From the NCBI GenBank assembly GCA_002396485.1, contig DGXZ01000089.1, forward strand, positions 30,767 to 51,121: a DNA stretch of 20,355 nt, written 5' to 3'. The notes below the pieces were generated by a model. The model ran no database searches and had not been told where the DNA came from. It worked only from the letters and a program-made list of their open reading frames with translations. The translations under genes were made by a program, and so were the position numbers. Of the stretch, positions 6,168 to 14,676 are shown piece by piece; the stretch's first letter is position 1, and each line of letters begins with the position of its first letter. This stretch comes from Spartobacteria bacterium UBA5019 (GTDB lineage: Bacteria > Verrucomicrobiota > Verrucomicrobiia > Chthoniobacterales > Terrimicrobiaceae).

Positions 6168-7469
6168 CTACTCGTATCGGAGGGCAGTAATTGGGTCGAT
6201 GCCGGAGGCTTTGGCTGAGGGGTAGAGGCCAGAGAGGAGGCCGGCGGCAATGGCAAAGCCTACGGCGAGGAGGATGGCGTCGGGGGTGAGGACAGGGACG
6301 TTTTGGTCTGGGGCAATGGTTTTGAGAATTTCGATGAGACCGAGGGAGGCGAGGATGCCGAGGAGCCCGCCGAGAAGGGAGACGAGGATACTTTCGATGA
6401 GGATTTGCCAGAAGATGTCGCGCTGGCGGGCGCCGACGGCGAGGCGGATGCCGATTTCGCGGACTCGCTCGGAGATGCTGGCTAGCATGATATTCATAAT
6501 CCCGATGCCACCTACCACAAGGCTGATCGCGGAGATGAGTCCACCGCTGAGGCGAGTGGCGCGGACGCTGCTTTCCATGCGGTCGAACCAGTCCTGGCGC
6601 GTTTCGAGGTCGAAGTCGTCCACTCCACGGTGGGTGATGTCCAGAACGGCTCTGACCTGATCGAGTGCCGGGTGGAAGTAATCCAAATCCCCCACCCTCA
6701 CGTTGAGGGTGTCGAGTTTCATGGTTTCGAGGGAGTCGAGCGGAAAGGCGCCGGAGCGGAGTTCGTGGAACATGGTTGTAAATGGCACGAGAACACGTTC
6801 GTTTTTCTTCCGGAAGCCATCAAATCCCCGAGTGGACTTTTTTCCTGCTCTGCGGGCTCGGGCCTGCTCTTCCATTTCGTAGAGGGCGAGGACTCCCACG
6901 ACTTCAAACGGCCGATTATCGATGAGGATGGTCTTGCCGACGATGAGTTCGGGGGGAATGCCTGGCCAGAGATTCTTGGCAACAGTGTCTCCGACGACAG
7001 CGCAGCGCGATCCACGCTCGATGTCGAGCGGAGTCAGAAAGCGCCCTGCAGCGGCCTCTTGCATGCCGATGACAAAATGATCCGGATAGACGCCTTGCAC
7101 GACACGCCGTTCGGGATTTCCCCCGCCCTCGGTGGCGACGGCGGTGTTCAGGTTGATTTCAGGCGAGACATGGGAAATGAATGAGGCTGAGCGCCGGATG
7201 GCTTCAGCGTCGCGCAGGGTTCGCCCGGGCGAGAGGTTCGCGAATTCGTATTTCCTGCTGGAAGGCTCCTTGTTGGCTATGGAGACGAGCTCGAGTCCAC
7301 CCAACTGCTGCATGAAGACGCGGGTTCCCTCCTCGATACCGCGTGTGAGGGCCATGGTGGCGATGAGGCTGCTGACTCCAAGGATGATGCCGAGCATGGA
7401 AAGGCAGGTGCGAAACTTGTGGGCGGCAATTTCGCGCAGGCCGATGGAGATCGCGACGAGCGGGTTCAT
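6168..7469 (-). CDS. MacB-type ABC transporter permease (FtsX family)
   Basis: This 433-residue inner-membrane protein has the MacB/FtsX permease plan: an N-terminal amphipathic part and first membrane helix (about 20-42, FRTCLSMLGIILGVSSL), a large periplasmic domain (about 45-285), and three C-terminal helices with GGIGIMNIMLASISERVREIGIRLAVGARQRDI. It ends in the typical ALRYE. Such permeases transmit ATP-driven motions to the periplasm and move peptides, lipoproteins or drugs with an adaptor and outer-membrane channel. The ATPase is a separate upstream gene overlapping by four bases, unlike E. coli MacB, where both parts are fused. It is the last gene of the minus-strand run. The cargo cannot be told from sequence. 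Confidence 0.93.
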   Translation of the reverse strand: MNPLVAISIGLREIAAHKFRTCLSMLGIILGVSSLIATMALTRGIEEGTRVFMQQLGGLELVSIANKEPSSRKYEFANLSPGRTLRDAEAIRRSASFISHVSPEINLNTAVATEGGGNPERRVVQGVYPDHFVIGMQEAAAGRFLTPLDIERGSRCAVVGDTVAKNLWPGIPPELIVGKTILIDNRPFEVVGVLALYEMEEQARARRAGKKSTRGFDGFRKKNERVLVPFTTMFHELRSGAFPLDSLETMKLDTLNVRVGDLDYFHPALDQVRAVLDITHRGVDDFDLETRQDWFDRMESSVRATRLSGGLISAISLVVGGIGIMNIMLASISERVREIGIRLAVGARQRDIFWQILIESILVSLLGGLLGILASLGLIEILKTIAPDQNVPVLTPDAILLAVGFAIAAGLLSGLYPSAKASGIDPITALRYE

Positions 7470-8146
7470 GGCGCGTATTCACGGGTTATGCGTCCGTCGC
7501 GGATTTCGATGACGCGGCGCGAGCGTGCGGCAATAGCGGGGTCGTGCGTGACGAGGACGATGGTCTTTCCAGATGCATGGAGAGCGTCGAACGTTTCCAA
7601 AATCATGCGTCCGGTCGCGGAGTCGAGATTGCCGGTGGGTTCGTCGCCAAAGAGGATGCGGGGGTTGTTGACGAGGGCACGGGCGATGGCAACACGCTGG
7701 CACTGCCCGCCGCTGAGTTGAGGCGGACGGTTCGAGAGGCGCTCGCCGAGGCCGACATCCGCCGCCGCTTTCCTGGCTCGGGCGAGGCGCTCGTGGGAGG
7801 GAACTCCGGCATAGATGAGAGGCAGCGCGATATTTGAAACGACATCGAGTTTCGGCAGAAGATTGAAGGCTTGGAAAACAAAGCCGATTTCGCGGTTGCG
7901 CACGCGGGCAAGTTCGTCGTTGGAGGCTTTGGCGAGATCTTTGCCGCAGATCTCCATTCGGCCCGCAGTGGGTGTATCGAGACAGCCGAGGAGGTGCATG
8001 AGAGTCGATTTTCCGCTGCCACTGGAGCCGATGATCGCGATGAACTCACCCTCCTCGATGCGGAGGTTGACCTCATCGAGCGCCCGTATTTCCTGATCGC
8101 CCACGCGATAGACTTTGCTGAGGCCTTCGAGGTGGATGAGACTCAC
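7466..8146 (-). CDS. ABC transporter ATP-binding protein (MacB/LolD type)
   Basis: This 226-residue ATPase has all motifs intact: Walker A GSSGSGKST (40-48), Q-loop Q92 in FVFQAFNLLP, signature LSGGQ (144-148, followed by CQRVAIARAL), Walker B ILFGDEP (164-170) with the catalytic E169, D-loop NLD and H-loop H201. The opening LEGLSKVYRVG and the NLLPKLDVVSNIALPLIYAG stretch are typical of the MacB/LolD subgroup that serves FtsX-like permeases. The start is GTG (8144-8146), overlapping the adaptor stop in a GTGA. Its own stop overlaps the permease ATG in an ATGA. The three proteins are therefore almost certainly made together as one exporter. Confidence 0.95.
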   Translation of the reverse strand: MSLIHLEGLSKVYRVGDQEIRALDEVNLRIEEGEFIAIIGSSGSGKSTLMHLLGCLDTPTAGRMEICGKDLAKASNDELARVRNREIGFVFQAFNLLPKLDVVSNIALPLIYAGVPSHERLARARKAAADVGLGERLSNRPPQLSGGQCQRVAIARALVNNPRILFGDEPTGNLDSATGRMILETFDALHASGKTIVLVTHDPAIAARSRRVIEIRDGRITREYAP

Positions 8147-9237
8147 GACTTGGATTTTTTTGAGGCTTTTTTGGTGGTCTCGGGAGGTTCGACCAGAAGG
8201 ACATCCTCGCCATCACGGATGCCGGCCTGGATTTCGGCGTTATTCGCATCGATAGCTCCCACAGTGACTTCACGCCGCACGGGAGTGCCCTCCTCGAGCA
8301 CATAGGAGACCTTCTTCCCCGCATTTTCAAAAATGGCGGTGAGTGGCACGGCAACAACGCCGGAGGCCTTCGGAAGTGCGAGGCGAACGCTTACGGAGAC
8401 GCCGGGCTTGAGTCCTGCTTCATTGCTATCGATGAGGCCGCGCACCTCGAATCCCTTGATGTTGTTTTTCACGCTGGCCAGAGGTGCGATAAAATGAACT
8501 TTGGCGGAGGCTGTTGATTGACTGGAGTCGGGAGATTGGAGGATGAGTGCCTGTCCCAGACTCACCTTGGAGGCATCGAGCTGGTTGACTTGGGAGATGA
8601 TCAGCAGGCTGGAGAGATCTGCGAATGTCATGAGGCTGGTGCCGGAATTCACGCTGGCGGCGCCCACGACGACCTGCCCTTCGCTAACGGGGATTTCGAG
8701 CACGGTGCCATCGAAGGGAGCGAGGACGCGGGTTTTAGAGAGGCGGTCATCGACGGTCTGGCGGCGACGGAGCGATTTATCGAGACCGTTTTCCTCGATT
8801 CGGAAGTCGGCCATCATGTTGAGAAATTCCTCTTCGCTCAGGAGCCTGCGCTGGTGGAGTTGGGCGGCGCGGTCGAAGTTGCCCTTGGATTTTCCCATGG
8901 TGAGACGCGCGCCCTCGATCTCGGTCTCCGCAGCGGCGCGCTCATTGAGGAGATCGGTGTCATCAATCGTCACCAGCAGATCGCCTTTTTTCACACTCTG
9001 GCCGGGGGTGACATGGATGCGGCGGATTTTGCCTCCGATCTCTGGCTTCACATCAACCTGCAGCGAGGGTTTGACCTCGCCTGCGAGGGGCAGTTCGGGC
9101 GCGATGTCGGCGAGGCGGGCCTTGGCTGTCGGAAAATCCTCGATTTTATCAACCGGGGAAAATGGCGGCCAGCCTTGGTAAAAGGCGGTTCCAGCAAGAA
9201 TAAAAACGAGGACGACTGCGGAGAGGTATTTGGTCAC
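8143..9237 (-). CDS. Periplasmic adaptor (MacA/HlyD family membrane fusion protein)
   Basis: This 364-residue protein has a single N-terminal membrane anchor (about residues 4-20). After a linker comes a split biotinyl-lipoyl-like domain: VKPEIGGKIRRIHVTPGQSVKKGDLLVTID, an alpha-helical hairpin around 100-165 (short, with QLHQRRLLSEEEFLNM), and the returning half VLAPFDGTVLEIPVSEGQVV. Beta-barrel and membrane-proximal domains follow, ending in a Lys/Ser-rich tail. This is the MacA layout, linking an inner-membrane ABC exporter to an outer-membrane channel. No TolC-like gene lies in the window. The start is GTG at 9237. A 20-base gap separates it from the FIST gene upstream, so it may share that transcript. 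Confidence 0.92.
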   Translation of the reverse strand: MTKYLSAVVLVFILAGTAFYQGWPPFSPVDKIEDFPTAKARLADIAPELPLAGEVKPSLQVDVKPEIGGKIRRIHVTPGQSVKKGDLLVTIDDTDLLNERAAAETEIEGARLTMGKSKGNFDRAAQLHQRRLLSEEEFLNMMADFRIEENGLDKSLRRRQTVDDRLSKTRVLAPFDGTVLEIPVSEGQVVVGAASVNSGTSLMTFADLSSLLIISQVNQLDASKVSLGQALILQSPDSSQSTASAKVHFIAPLASVKNNIKGFEVRGLIDSNEAGLKPGVSVSVRLALPKASGVVAVPLTAIFENAGKKVSYVLEEGTPVRREVTVGAIDANNAEIQAGIRDGEDVLLVEPPETTKKASKKSKS

Positions 9238-9257
9238 AGTGCGCTTACTCTACAGTC

Positions 9258-10385
9258 TCAGGGTGTTTTTTCAACAAGCACAGCTGCGGCGGCTGTGTAG
9301 CCGTGGATCGCATTCAAGCCACGGATGGGTGCGATTTCGCCATTGCAAAAACACCCGGCGATTGGCTTGCCTCCCAGAGCCTCGGAAAGCTCGGAGGCAT
9401 CACGGTTCGCTGCTCCGAAAAAATTCTTGCCTCGGCCGAGGCACGAGAAAAGCAGCGCGCCATAAGCACGCTTTTTAGCCTGCCGGACCGGCTCGTAGCA
9501 ACGGGCAAGATCCTCGAGGGCAGCGCTGGGATTGCGAATTTGATATTGAAGTGTCTGCCCTATGCGTGGGATGCCCGCTATCACGACTGCGCCGGAGTCG
9601 GGGTCCGCTCCGATGATATTTTTCACGAGGAAGTCGCCGGAGTGGAACTCGTGGATGTATTCCGAGCCCGCAAGCCCAGCGAAGAGATTGCCCTTGGCGT
9701 TGGATTTCTCGGCATCGCTGAGCGTTTCGAAGGCACGCTCCAGAGCACGGTAGGCAGGCTGTCCGCCAAGTGCGTAGATCACATTCTGGTCAGCGCGTGT
9801 CACCGTGAACGGCTCGCCGATTGGGCGGCAACCTTGGCTGAGAGCTGGAACGATGGCCGTGCGGCCAATAACAGGCACAGCAGCTGCATCCACCGGTGTT
9901 CCATTAATGAATGCCATCGTCTCGTCTGAATTGCCCCCGCTGGCGAGACCACCCACCACGCTCACTCTGGACGCCTCGCGGTTGTAGGAGTTGATCCAAT
10001 CCTCAATCGGAAAAGCGAAGGGGTTGGCGAGAGCGATCCAGCCGTTTGCCTGCCTGACAGAAGAAAAATTCGAGCCATCCAGCGCCAACGGGTCGCCGAA
10101 TTCTCCTTGGCAAGCGATGATGGAAAACCCGGATCCCCCCTCAAACTCACCCCCTCCCTCGATGCGTCCTCCGGTCGTACAGCCGATGATGTCTTGGATG
10201 TGCCCATCGACTCGCAACGTTTCGCAGAACTCCGCGATATGGGGCATGTAGTTGGTACTGACAAAAGCAAAAGCCATTCGCGCGGGGGTTTTGAGATCTT
10301 CCCTGATGTGGAGGGCCGCCGCGAGAACCTCCGAAGCCTTGTAAACGCCGCTTGCATGAAAACTTGCTGCTTTGAACTTGCCCAT
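9258..10385 (-). CDS. FIST-domain protein (putative sensor of small ligands)
   Basis: The 375-residue protein matches the FIST_N plus FIST_C arrangement. The first half has the FAFVSTNYMPHIAEF strand-helix, IIGCTTGGRIEGGGEF (equivalent to the family's GCsTaGei motif) and VVGGLASGG. The second half has GNLFAGLAG, IIGADPDSGAVVIAG and a C-terminal GCFCNGEIAPIRG, close to the family's GfftyGEi.p motif. FIST domains occur in bacterial and eukaryotic signalling proteins and are thought to bind small molecules such as amino acids. Here no kinase, cyclase or methyl-acceptor domain is attached and no signal peptide is seen, so it is probably a cytoplasmic stand-alone module. It precedes the exporter genes by 20 bases, which hints at a link with export or envelope sensing. 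Confidence 0.88.
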   Translation of the reverse strand: MGKFKAASFHASGVYKASEVLAAALHIREDLKTPARMAFAFVSTNYMPHIAEFCETLRVDGHIQDIIGCTTGGRIEGGGEFEGGSGFSIIACQGEFGDPLALDGSNFSSVRQANGWIALANPFAFPIEDWINSYNREASRVSVVGGLASGGNSDETMAFINGTPVDAAAVPVIGRTAIVPALSQGCRPIGEPFTVTRADQNVIYALGGQPAYRALERAFETLSDAEKSNAKGNLFAGLAGSEYIHEFHSGDFLVKNIIGADPDSGAVVIAGIPRIGQTLQYQIRNPSAALEDLARCYEPVRQAKKRAYGALLFSCLGRGKNFFGAANRDASELSEALGGKPIAGCFCNGEIAPIRGLNAIHGYTAAAAVLVEKTP

Positions 10386-10446
10386 GCCCTTATCATTACG
10401 TACCGGTTCCGCGAGTCAACCCACCGCTCCGGAGGCGGACAAACTT

Positions 10447-11595
10447 TTACCCAAGGATTCGGCGGATGGTTTTCACCGAGTCGAAGCACTCGACAGCACA
10501 ATCGCGGGCGGCACGAGAGAGGCGCTCCCAGTCTTGAACGACGCGGCAGGCGCACTCCACGGCGGAGGCCTTGTCGTGCATCCACAAGAAGCCACTCTCT
10601 GCAGGCAGGTATGTCTCAGCGGCGGTGGACTCCGTGATCACCGGACGACCCAGCGCAAGAAATGCCGCAGCCCGGTCGCTGATCCAGCCCGTGCGCGTCA
10701 CATCATCCACCTTCACTGGCGTGAACTCCGCGAGCGAGCCGCGCAGGTAGTCAAAATAATGCTCAGGCGAGCAAACGACATCACGCGGGTAAACATGATG
10801 CCAACCGTGCGCGCGCAACCGGTCGGCCTCGGTGTCGTCAGGGTTCATATGCATGGCCAGCTCCCATTCGACTTCGGGCACCTCCGTCGGCACATCGAGA
10901 TAGGGCTCGAACTGCGCCCGCTTCGAGTAGTCTCGGTAAATGCCATCAATCTCCAACCAACCCTCCCAATACCACTGACCGACCGTGGTGAAGCGGTTTC
11001 GCGCGGGACGCGGGGCAGGCTGCAGAAGCTCGGTGTCGACGATCGGATGGAAGGTTTTCCATTCCACTCCAGGAGGAGGCGTGGGCAGGCGGCACTCTGG
11101 CGAGTGCATATTCAAGCCAATCGACCAAAACTCGGTATGGAACGACTGACCGAGCTCGAGTTTATCCATCCAGTGACAAATTTCCGTCGGGTCGATATTG
11201 AGGTATATGCGGCGCTCGAAGAGTTGCACAAGCGGTGGGCGGATCGAGTAGCTCAAGTTCAGCAAGGTTGTGGGCCCACCGAGACGCTCGCGGAATTCGC
11301 GCTCCGACATGCCGTGAAAATCAAAGCCCGCGAGGTCCTGCAACTCCGCTGCCTCCCGCTGGTAGAGCAAAACATAGTTCAGTCCATAGTGGCTCATGCG
11401 CTCGTCAAAAATCCGAATGCAACGGGCATCGAGCGCGGCATCTCCGGAAGCAGGCATGAGCTCCAGCCAAAAATAATCAACCCCCAGACGCTTCAATCCC
11501 AGCGCCCATTGCAGGGGGACTGAAAAGTTGCCACCGCCCTCCGGATACTTCGCCGCAAATCCACTGCCCAGAAAAACCGTGCCCGCGTAGTTCAT
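10447..11595 (-). CDS. Glycosyltransferase-like protein (GT-B type, specificity unknown)
   Basis: This 382-residue protein appears cytosolic, with no signal or membrane segment. The N-terminus (TVFLGSGFAAKYPEGGGNFS, then QWALGLKRLGVDYFWLEL) resembles the first Rossmann half of GT-B glycosyltransferases with a glycine-rich acceptor loop. The C-terminal half has a sugar-nucleotide-type stretch: WISDRAAAFLALGRPVITESTAAETYLPAESGFLWM, followed by a helix of the kind found in CgeB/GT1-like transferases. The central part is rich in Trp and His and is not recognised. The product could be a glycan, a glycolipid or a modified protein. It stands between the YhaM-like gene (74 bases upstream) and the FIST gene (61 bases downstream) on the same strand. 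Assignment to a GT family is tentative. Confidence 0.7.
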   Translation of the reverse strand: MNYAGTVFLGSGFAAKYPEGGGNFSVPLQWALGLKRLGVDYFWLELMPASGDAALDARCIRIFDERMSHYGLNYVLLYQREAAELQDLAGFDFHGMSEREFRERLGGPTTLLNLSYSIRPPLVQLFERRIYLNIDPTEICHWMDKLELGQSFHTEFWSIGLNMHSPECRLPTPPPGVEWKTFHPIVDTELLQPAPRPARNRFTTVGQWYWEGWLEIDGIYRDYSKRAQFEPYLDVPTEVPEVEWELAMHMNPDDTEADRLRAHGWHHVYPRDVVCSPEHYFDYLRGSLAEFTPVKVDDVTRTGWISDRAAAFLALGRPVITESTAAETYLPAESGFLWMHDKASAVECACRVVQDWERLSRAARDCAVECFDSVKTIRRILG

Positions 11596-11669
11596 AATGG
11601 TGGCAAGTCATAGCGGATATGCCGCCAACCGCACGGCGAAAAAATGTGGGCGACGGTCATGGAGAGCCG

Positions 11670-12716
11670 CTACAGGGGCGGCGTTTCCTCAACTTGACTG
11701 AATGCGGGGAGAGCTTTGACCGGAGACGTGTTGAGAGCCTTGACGCGCTCGTGGATGCCGGGTGCGATTTCGGGCTGGCGGGTGTAGGCCATCGCGAGCA
11801 TTTCCAACTTGGCATCGAGGTTGTCGACCATGTTGAGGGCGACGGCTTCGGGCGTCTTGGGCTCGACAGGCGAGCCGAATTGGAGTTCCCCGTGATGCGA
11901 GGCGATGAGGTGCAGCAGGTGCAGGCGCACATCGTCCGATGCGGGCTCGATGCCTCGCCAGTTCTCGAGCGGCAGCTTGCGCCAGAGGGCGTTCACCACT
12001 TCGATACCGATGCTGATGTGCCCTAGAAGCTCGCCACGCAGCTCGCGTGGAATTTCAAACCCCGCCTCGGGTGGACACATTTCCCAAAGTTTCCCGCAGT
12101 CGTGAAAAAGAACCCCGGCGAGCAGCAGGTCACGGTTGAGAACAGGGTAGGCACTGGAGACGGCCGAGGCCGAGCGCATCATCTGACCGGTGTGACGGAG
12201 CAGACCGCCACGGTGGGCGTGGTGATTGTGCCGCGCGGCGGAGGCGCGCTGGAAGCGGAGTCCGAATTCCTGGAGAAACAATTCGCAGAGCGAGCGCAGA
12301 CGGGGATCTCGCATGGATTGCACAAGCTCCCGCACATCCGCAAAGTCCTTTTCCAACGCAGCCGTCTCCTCCTCGCCGCCGGCGAAAAGTCCCGCCGTCT
12401 CCTGAGGATTCAGAGCCCGCATCCTCCATCGCCGGGCATCGAGGCCGAAACTGCCATTAACGGCGAATTCCCCTTCGACCTCCACGCACTCACCACGCGC
12501 GAGATCCTGACAGGCCGCGAAGGCATCCGTATCCGACCACGCCCGAAGCGTGAGAACATCGCCGGCGTCCCGGACCTTCATTTCCCAATAGGGCTTCCCG
12601 TTTGAGGATTCTTTTTTGGTGAGTTCATCGACCTGTCCACGGAGGCGTGCGGCGAGGGAAATGCCACGGCACTCGCTGCGGAGTTGGGTGATGGTTTTGC
12701 GTCCGGGATCGTTCAT
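11670..12716 (-). CDS. OB-fold and HD-domain nuclease, YhaM-like
   Basis: The 348-residue protein combines an N-terminal OB nucleic-acid-binding domain (about 18-100, LAARLRGQVDELTKKESSNG onward) with an HD phosphohydrolase domain (about 160-320). Metal ligands visible are H168 and H175 in HAHRGGLLRHT, H205-D206 in LFHDCGKLWE, a later HISIG and SHHGELQFGSPVEPKTPEA, and a final Asp in NMVDNLDAK. This order is that of Bacillus subtilis YhaM, a 3'-5' exoribonuclease, and it retains the long SHHG..GSP segment. It probably trims or degrades RNA in the cytoplasm. ATG at 12716 has a GAGGA ribosome binding site (complement of 12724-12728) that overlaps the stop codon of the upstream kinase gene, so the two are likely coupled. 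Confidence 0.9.
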   Translation of the reverse strand: MNDPGRKTITQLRSECRGISLAARLRGQVDELTKKESSNGKPYWEMKVRDAGDVLTLRAWSDTDAFAACQDLARGECVEVEGEFAVNGSFGLDARRWRMRALNPQETAGLFAGGEEETAALEKDFADVRELVQSMRDPRLRSLCELFLQEFGLRFQRASAARHNHHAHRGGLLRHTGQMMRSASAVSSAYPVLNRDLLLAGVLFHDCGKLWEMCPPEAGFEIPRELRGELLGHISIGIEVVNALWRKLPLENWRGIEPASDDVRLHLLHLIASHHGELQFGSPVEPKTPEAVALNMVDNLDAKLEMLAMAYTRQPEIAPGIHERVKALNTSPVKALPAFSQVEETPPL

Positions 12717-12726
12717 GATCGTTTCC

Positions 12727-13812
12727 TCAATCTTCGGCAGGAAGGGCGCCATCCTCCGCGCGGCAGAGGATGCCTGTGGCTTTGTGGGTGGTTTGCGCGG
12801 CGTAGGAGGTCTCCACCGCGACACGCACAGACTCTGCGGCACCGATCTCGACCAACGCAACGATGGCACCGCCGAATCCCCCGCCGGTGAGGCGAGCGCC
12901 GAGGCAGCCTACCTGCGCCGTGGCCAGACTCACGAGCAAATCAAGCTCAGGTGTGCTGTTTTCAAAATTCTCCACAGAACTGCGGTGTGAGGCCGACATA
13001 AGAGGACCGAGAGCCTCGGCGCGACCGGACCGCAGGGCATCGATCGCAAGAAGAACACGTTCATTTTCGCCTACCACGTGGCGAGCGCGGCGCTTCGCCA
13101 ATTCGGGCATCTCGGCGGCCTCAAGTTGCGCGCTGGAGGCGTCCCTCAAGGCGGGAACACCCATACATCGAGCGGCTTCAAAGCACTGCTCGCGCCGTTC
13201 GTTGTATTCGCCGCCGGTGAGCGCGTGCTTCACGCCGGAATTGATAATGAGAAGGGCAAGGTGCGGTGGAAACGGCACAGCATCCACCGATTCGCTGCGG
13301 CAGTCGAGATACACCAGGTGGTCCTTTTTTCCAAAAACGGAGGAGGCCTGGTCAAGGAGGCCGCAATTCACGCCGACGAATTCATTTTCCGCACGGCGAC
13401 AGAGCTTCGCCAGATCCATACGCGAAATTTCAAAAGGGTAGAGGCGCGTGAGAAGCACCGCCGTCGCCACTTCCAAGGCGGCGGAACTCGAAAGCCCGGC
13501 ACCAGCTGGCAGGGTCGATTCGTAGCAAGCCTCGAATCCCCCGGCTTCCCCCCCCGACAGGGCGAGCATTTCAGCGACGCCCAGCGGATAGTCGATCCAC
13601 GCACCGGTTTTTTTCAAGCCTGCGGCGCGCTGGATTTTTCCCTCATGGCAAACACCCGAGCTGGAGAGGCGGATTTCGCCATCCTCGAGACGGCGACCTG
13701 TAGCCGTGATACCAAGTTGGAGTGCGGCTGAGAGAACAACGCCGCCATTATAGTCTGTATGGTTTCCGAGAATCTCAACGCGGCCGGGAGCGAAGGCTGT
13801 CACTTGGGTCAT
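12727..13812 (-). CDS. Galactokinase-like GHMP kinase
   Basis: This is a GHMP-superfamily kinase with all three motifs: APGRVEILGNHTDYNGG near the N-terminus, the ATP loop PAGAGLSSSAALE, and GARLTGGGFGGAIVAL near the C-terminus. The putative catalytic Asp lies in CGLLDQASS, and R11 fits the base-stabilising Arg. Overall it resembles galactokinase (Leloir pathway, galactose to galactose 1-phosphate). However, the usual GEHTDY reads GNHTDY here: the Glu that contacts the sugar is Asn17, so the substrate may be a different sugar. ATG at 13812 is preferred because a GGGG lies just upstream and it leaves 81 bases to the divergent gene at 13894. An in-frame ATG at 13863 would add 17 residues and leave only 30 bases. 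No other galactose genes are adjacent. Confidence 0.88.
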   Translation of the reverse strand: MTQVTAFAPGRVEILGNHTDYNGGVVLSAALQLGITATGRRLEDGEIRLSSSGVCHEGKIQRAAGLKKTGAWIDYPLGVAEMLALSGGEAGGFEACYESTLPAGAGLSSSAALEVATAVLLTRLYPFEISRMDLAKLCRRAENEFVGVNCGLLDQASSVFGKKDHLVYLDCRSESVDAVPFPPHLALLIINSGVKHALTGGEYNERREQCFEAARCMGVPALRDASSAQLEAAEMPELAKRRARHVVGENERVLLAIDALRSGRAEALGPLMSASHRSSVENFENSTPELDLLVSLATAQVGCLGARLTGGGFGGAIVALVEIGAAESVRVAVETSYAAQTTHKATGILCRAEDGALPAED

Positions 13813-13876
13813 AGACCCCGCATGATCAACACCGGATAGGCACTTGCCAAGGGGCAATTCCATGGCAGGATGAGAT

Positions 13877-13884
13877 GGAAGGAG
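13877..13884 (+). promoter_or_regulatory. Strong ribosome binding site of the YqjD-like gene
   Basis: GGAAGGAG is the best Shine-Dalgarno match in the window. It stands nine bases before the ATG at 13894 and decides that start over the in-frame ATG at 13870, which would add eight residues. Such a strong site suggests high expression, in contrast with most other genes here. Confidence 0.8.
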
Positions 13885-13893
13885 ACCATTACC

Positions 13894-14262
13894 ATGTCAG
13901 AAACACTTGATAACAACATCGTGAGCAAAAAACTCGAAAGCAGCAGCGATCACGCAAAAAAAGCCATCGACGCAGCCACCGAAGCCGGACGCAATGTGGG
14001 TGACAATGCGAAAAAGGAGGCGAAAGCCGCATACGAAACCGGCCGCGAACATCTCGGCGCGGCAGCTAAAGACCTCGGCGAAGCCGCCAGCGCGACTTAT
14101 GACAATGTCCGCGACCGCGCCAACTCGCTCTACTCGGATGCCTACGATCGCGCCCACGACTACCAGACGGAGGCCGAGAATTATATCCGCGAAAATCCTA
14201 TTCAGGCAGTGGCCATCGCCGCAGGCGTGGGCTTTCTGCTTGGAGTGCTCCTCCGCCGCTAA
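13894..14262 (+). CDS. ElaB/YqjD/DUF883-type membrane-anchored protein
   Basis: This 122-residue protein is almost all amphipathic helix, very rich in Ala, Lys, Glu and Asp, with a short C-terminal membrane anchor (about 101-122, NPIQAVAIAAGVGFLLGVLLRR). That tail is the hallmark of the ElaB/YqjD family, C-tail-anchored inner-membrane proteins. In E. coli, YqjD and ElaB are linked to ribosome binding and to stress and stationary phase. The helical part also has AKKEAKAAYETGREHLGAAAKD-type eleven-residue periodicity reminiscent of LEA-like desiccation proteins. The gene is followed by a holin-X/YqjE-like gene and a third small membrane protein in the same order as E. coli yqjD-yqjE-yqjK. Confidence 0.88.
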   Translation: MSETLDNNIVSKKLESSSDHAKKAIDAATEAGRNVGDNAKKEAKAAYETGREHLGAAAKDLGEAASATYDNVRDRANSLYSDAYDRAHDYQTEAENYIRENPIQAVAIAAGVGFLLGVLLRR

Positions 14263-14310
14263 TAAGACGCTTTGGACACCAAAGCCACGGTTGCAGCTCC
14301 GAGGGGCCTG

Positions 14311-14676
14311 ATGATGGAGCTGCTGAGCCTCGTAGGCTCGCTGGGCCGCTATGCGCAGGCCATGGGGTCACTGGCTGGCGAGGAATCGCGAGAAGCAGCG
14401 GCCCTAGGCGTTAGGCTGCTCGTGATGCTGTTGGCAGCGTTGTTTTTTGCCGCCTTCGGTTACATCCTACTCATCTTTGCCGTGGCATTCTTTGCAGATT
14501 TTGTGCTGGGCATTTCCTGGCTTTGGATTCTGGGAGGATTCACCGTGCTGCACGCCTTGCTGGCCTACCTCTGCGCCCGCCATGTGAAGTTCCACAGCCG
14601 CACGCCGATTTTTGAGGAAACCCGCCGCGAGATGGCCCGCGATTTGGAATCCCTCCGCAAAAGCTCCGCGCCATGA
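14311..14676 (+). CDS. Phage-holin superfamily III / YqjE-like membrane protein
   Basis: The protein of about 121 residues starts with an amphipathic stretch (MMELLSLVGSLGRYAQAMGS), a Glu/Arg-rich helix, then two adjacent membrane segments (about 36-58 and 64-86, LLVMLLAALFFAAFGYILLIF and FVLGISWLWILGGFTVLHALL). A charged tail with RTPIFEETRREMARDLESLRK follows. This two-helix hairpin layout is that of YqjE and of holin-X family proteins found in many non-phage settings. The start is ambiguous: a TTG at 14272 extends the frame by 13 codons, but GAGGGG (14301-14306) favours the ATGs at 14311 or 14314. It follows the YqjD-like gene and overlaps the next gene by four bases (ATGA). Confidence 0.82.
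   Translation: MMELLSLVGSLGRYAQAMGSLAGEESREAAALGVRLLVMLLAALFFAAFGYILLIFAVAFFADFVLGISWLWILGGFTVLHALLAYLCARHVKFHSRTPIFEETRREMARDLESLRKSSAP

Noticed and set aside
8518..9300. 260-codon plus-strand frame
   Set aside because: It is antisense to the MacA-like adaptor, which has a complete domain layout and overlapping operon partners.
10372..11523. 383-codon plus-strand frame
   Set aside because: It is the shadow of the glycosyltransferase-like gene on the other strand, whose protein has sensible composition and motifs.
14272..14310. TTG start for the YqjE-like gene
   Set aside because: It has no good ribosome binding site, while GAGGGG directly precedes the ATGs at 14311/14314 where family similarity begins; it remains possible.
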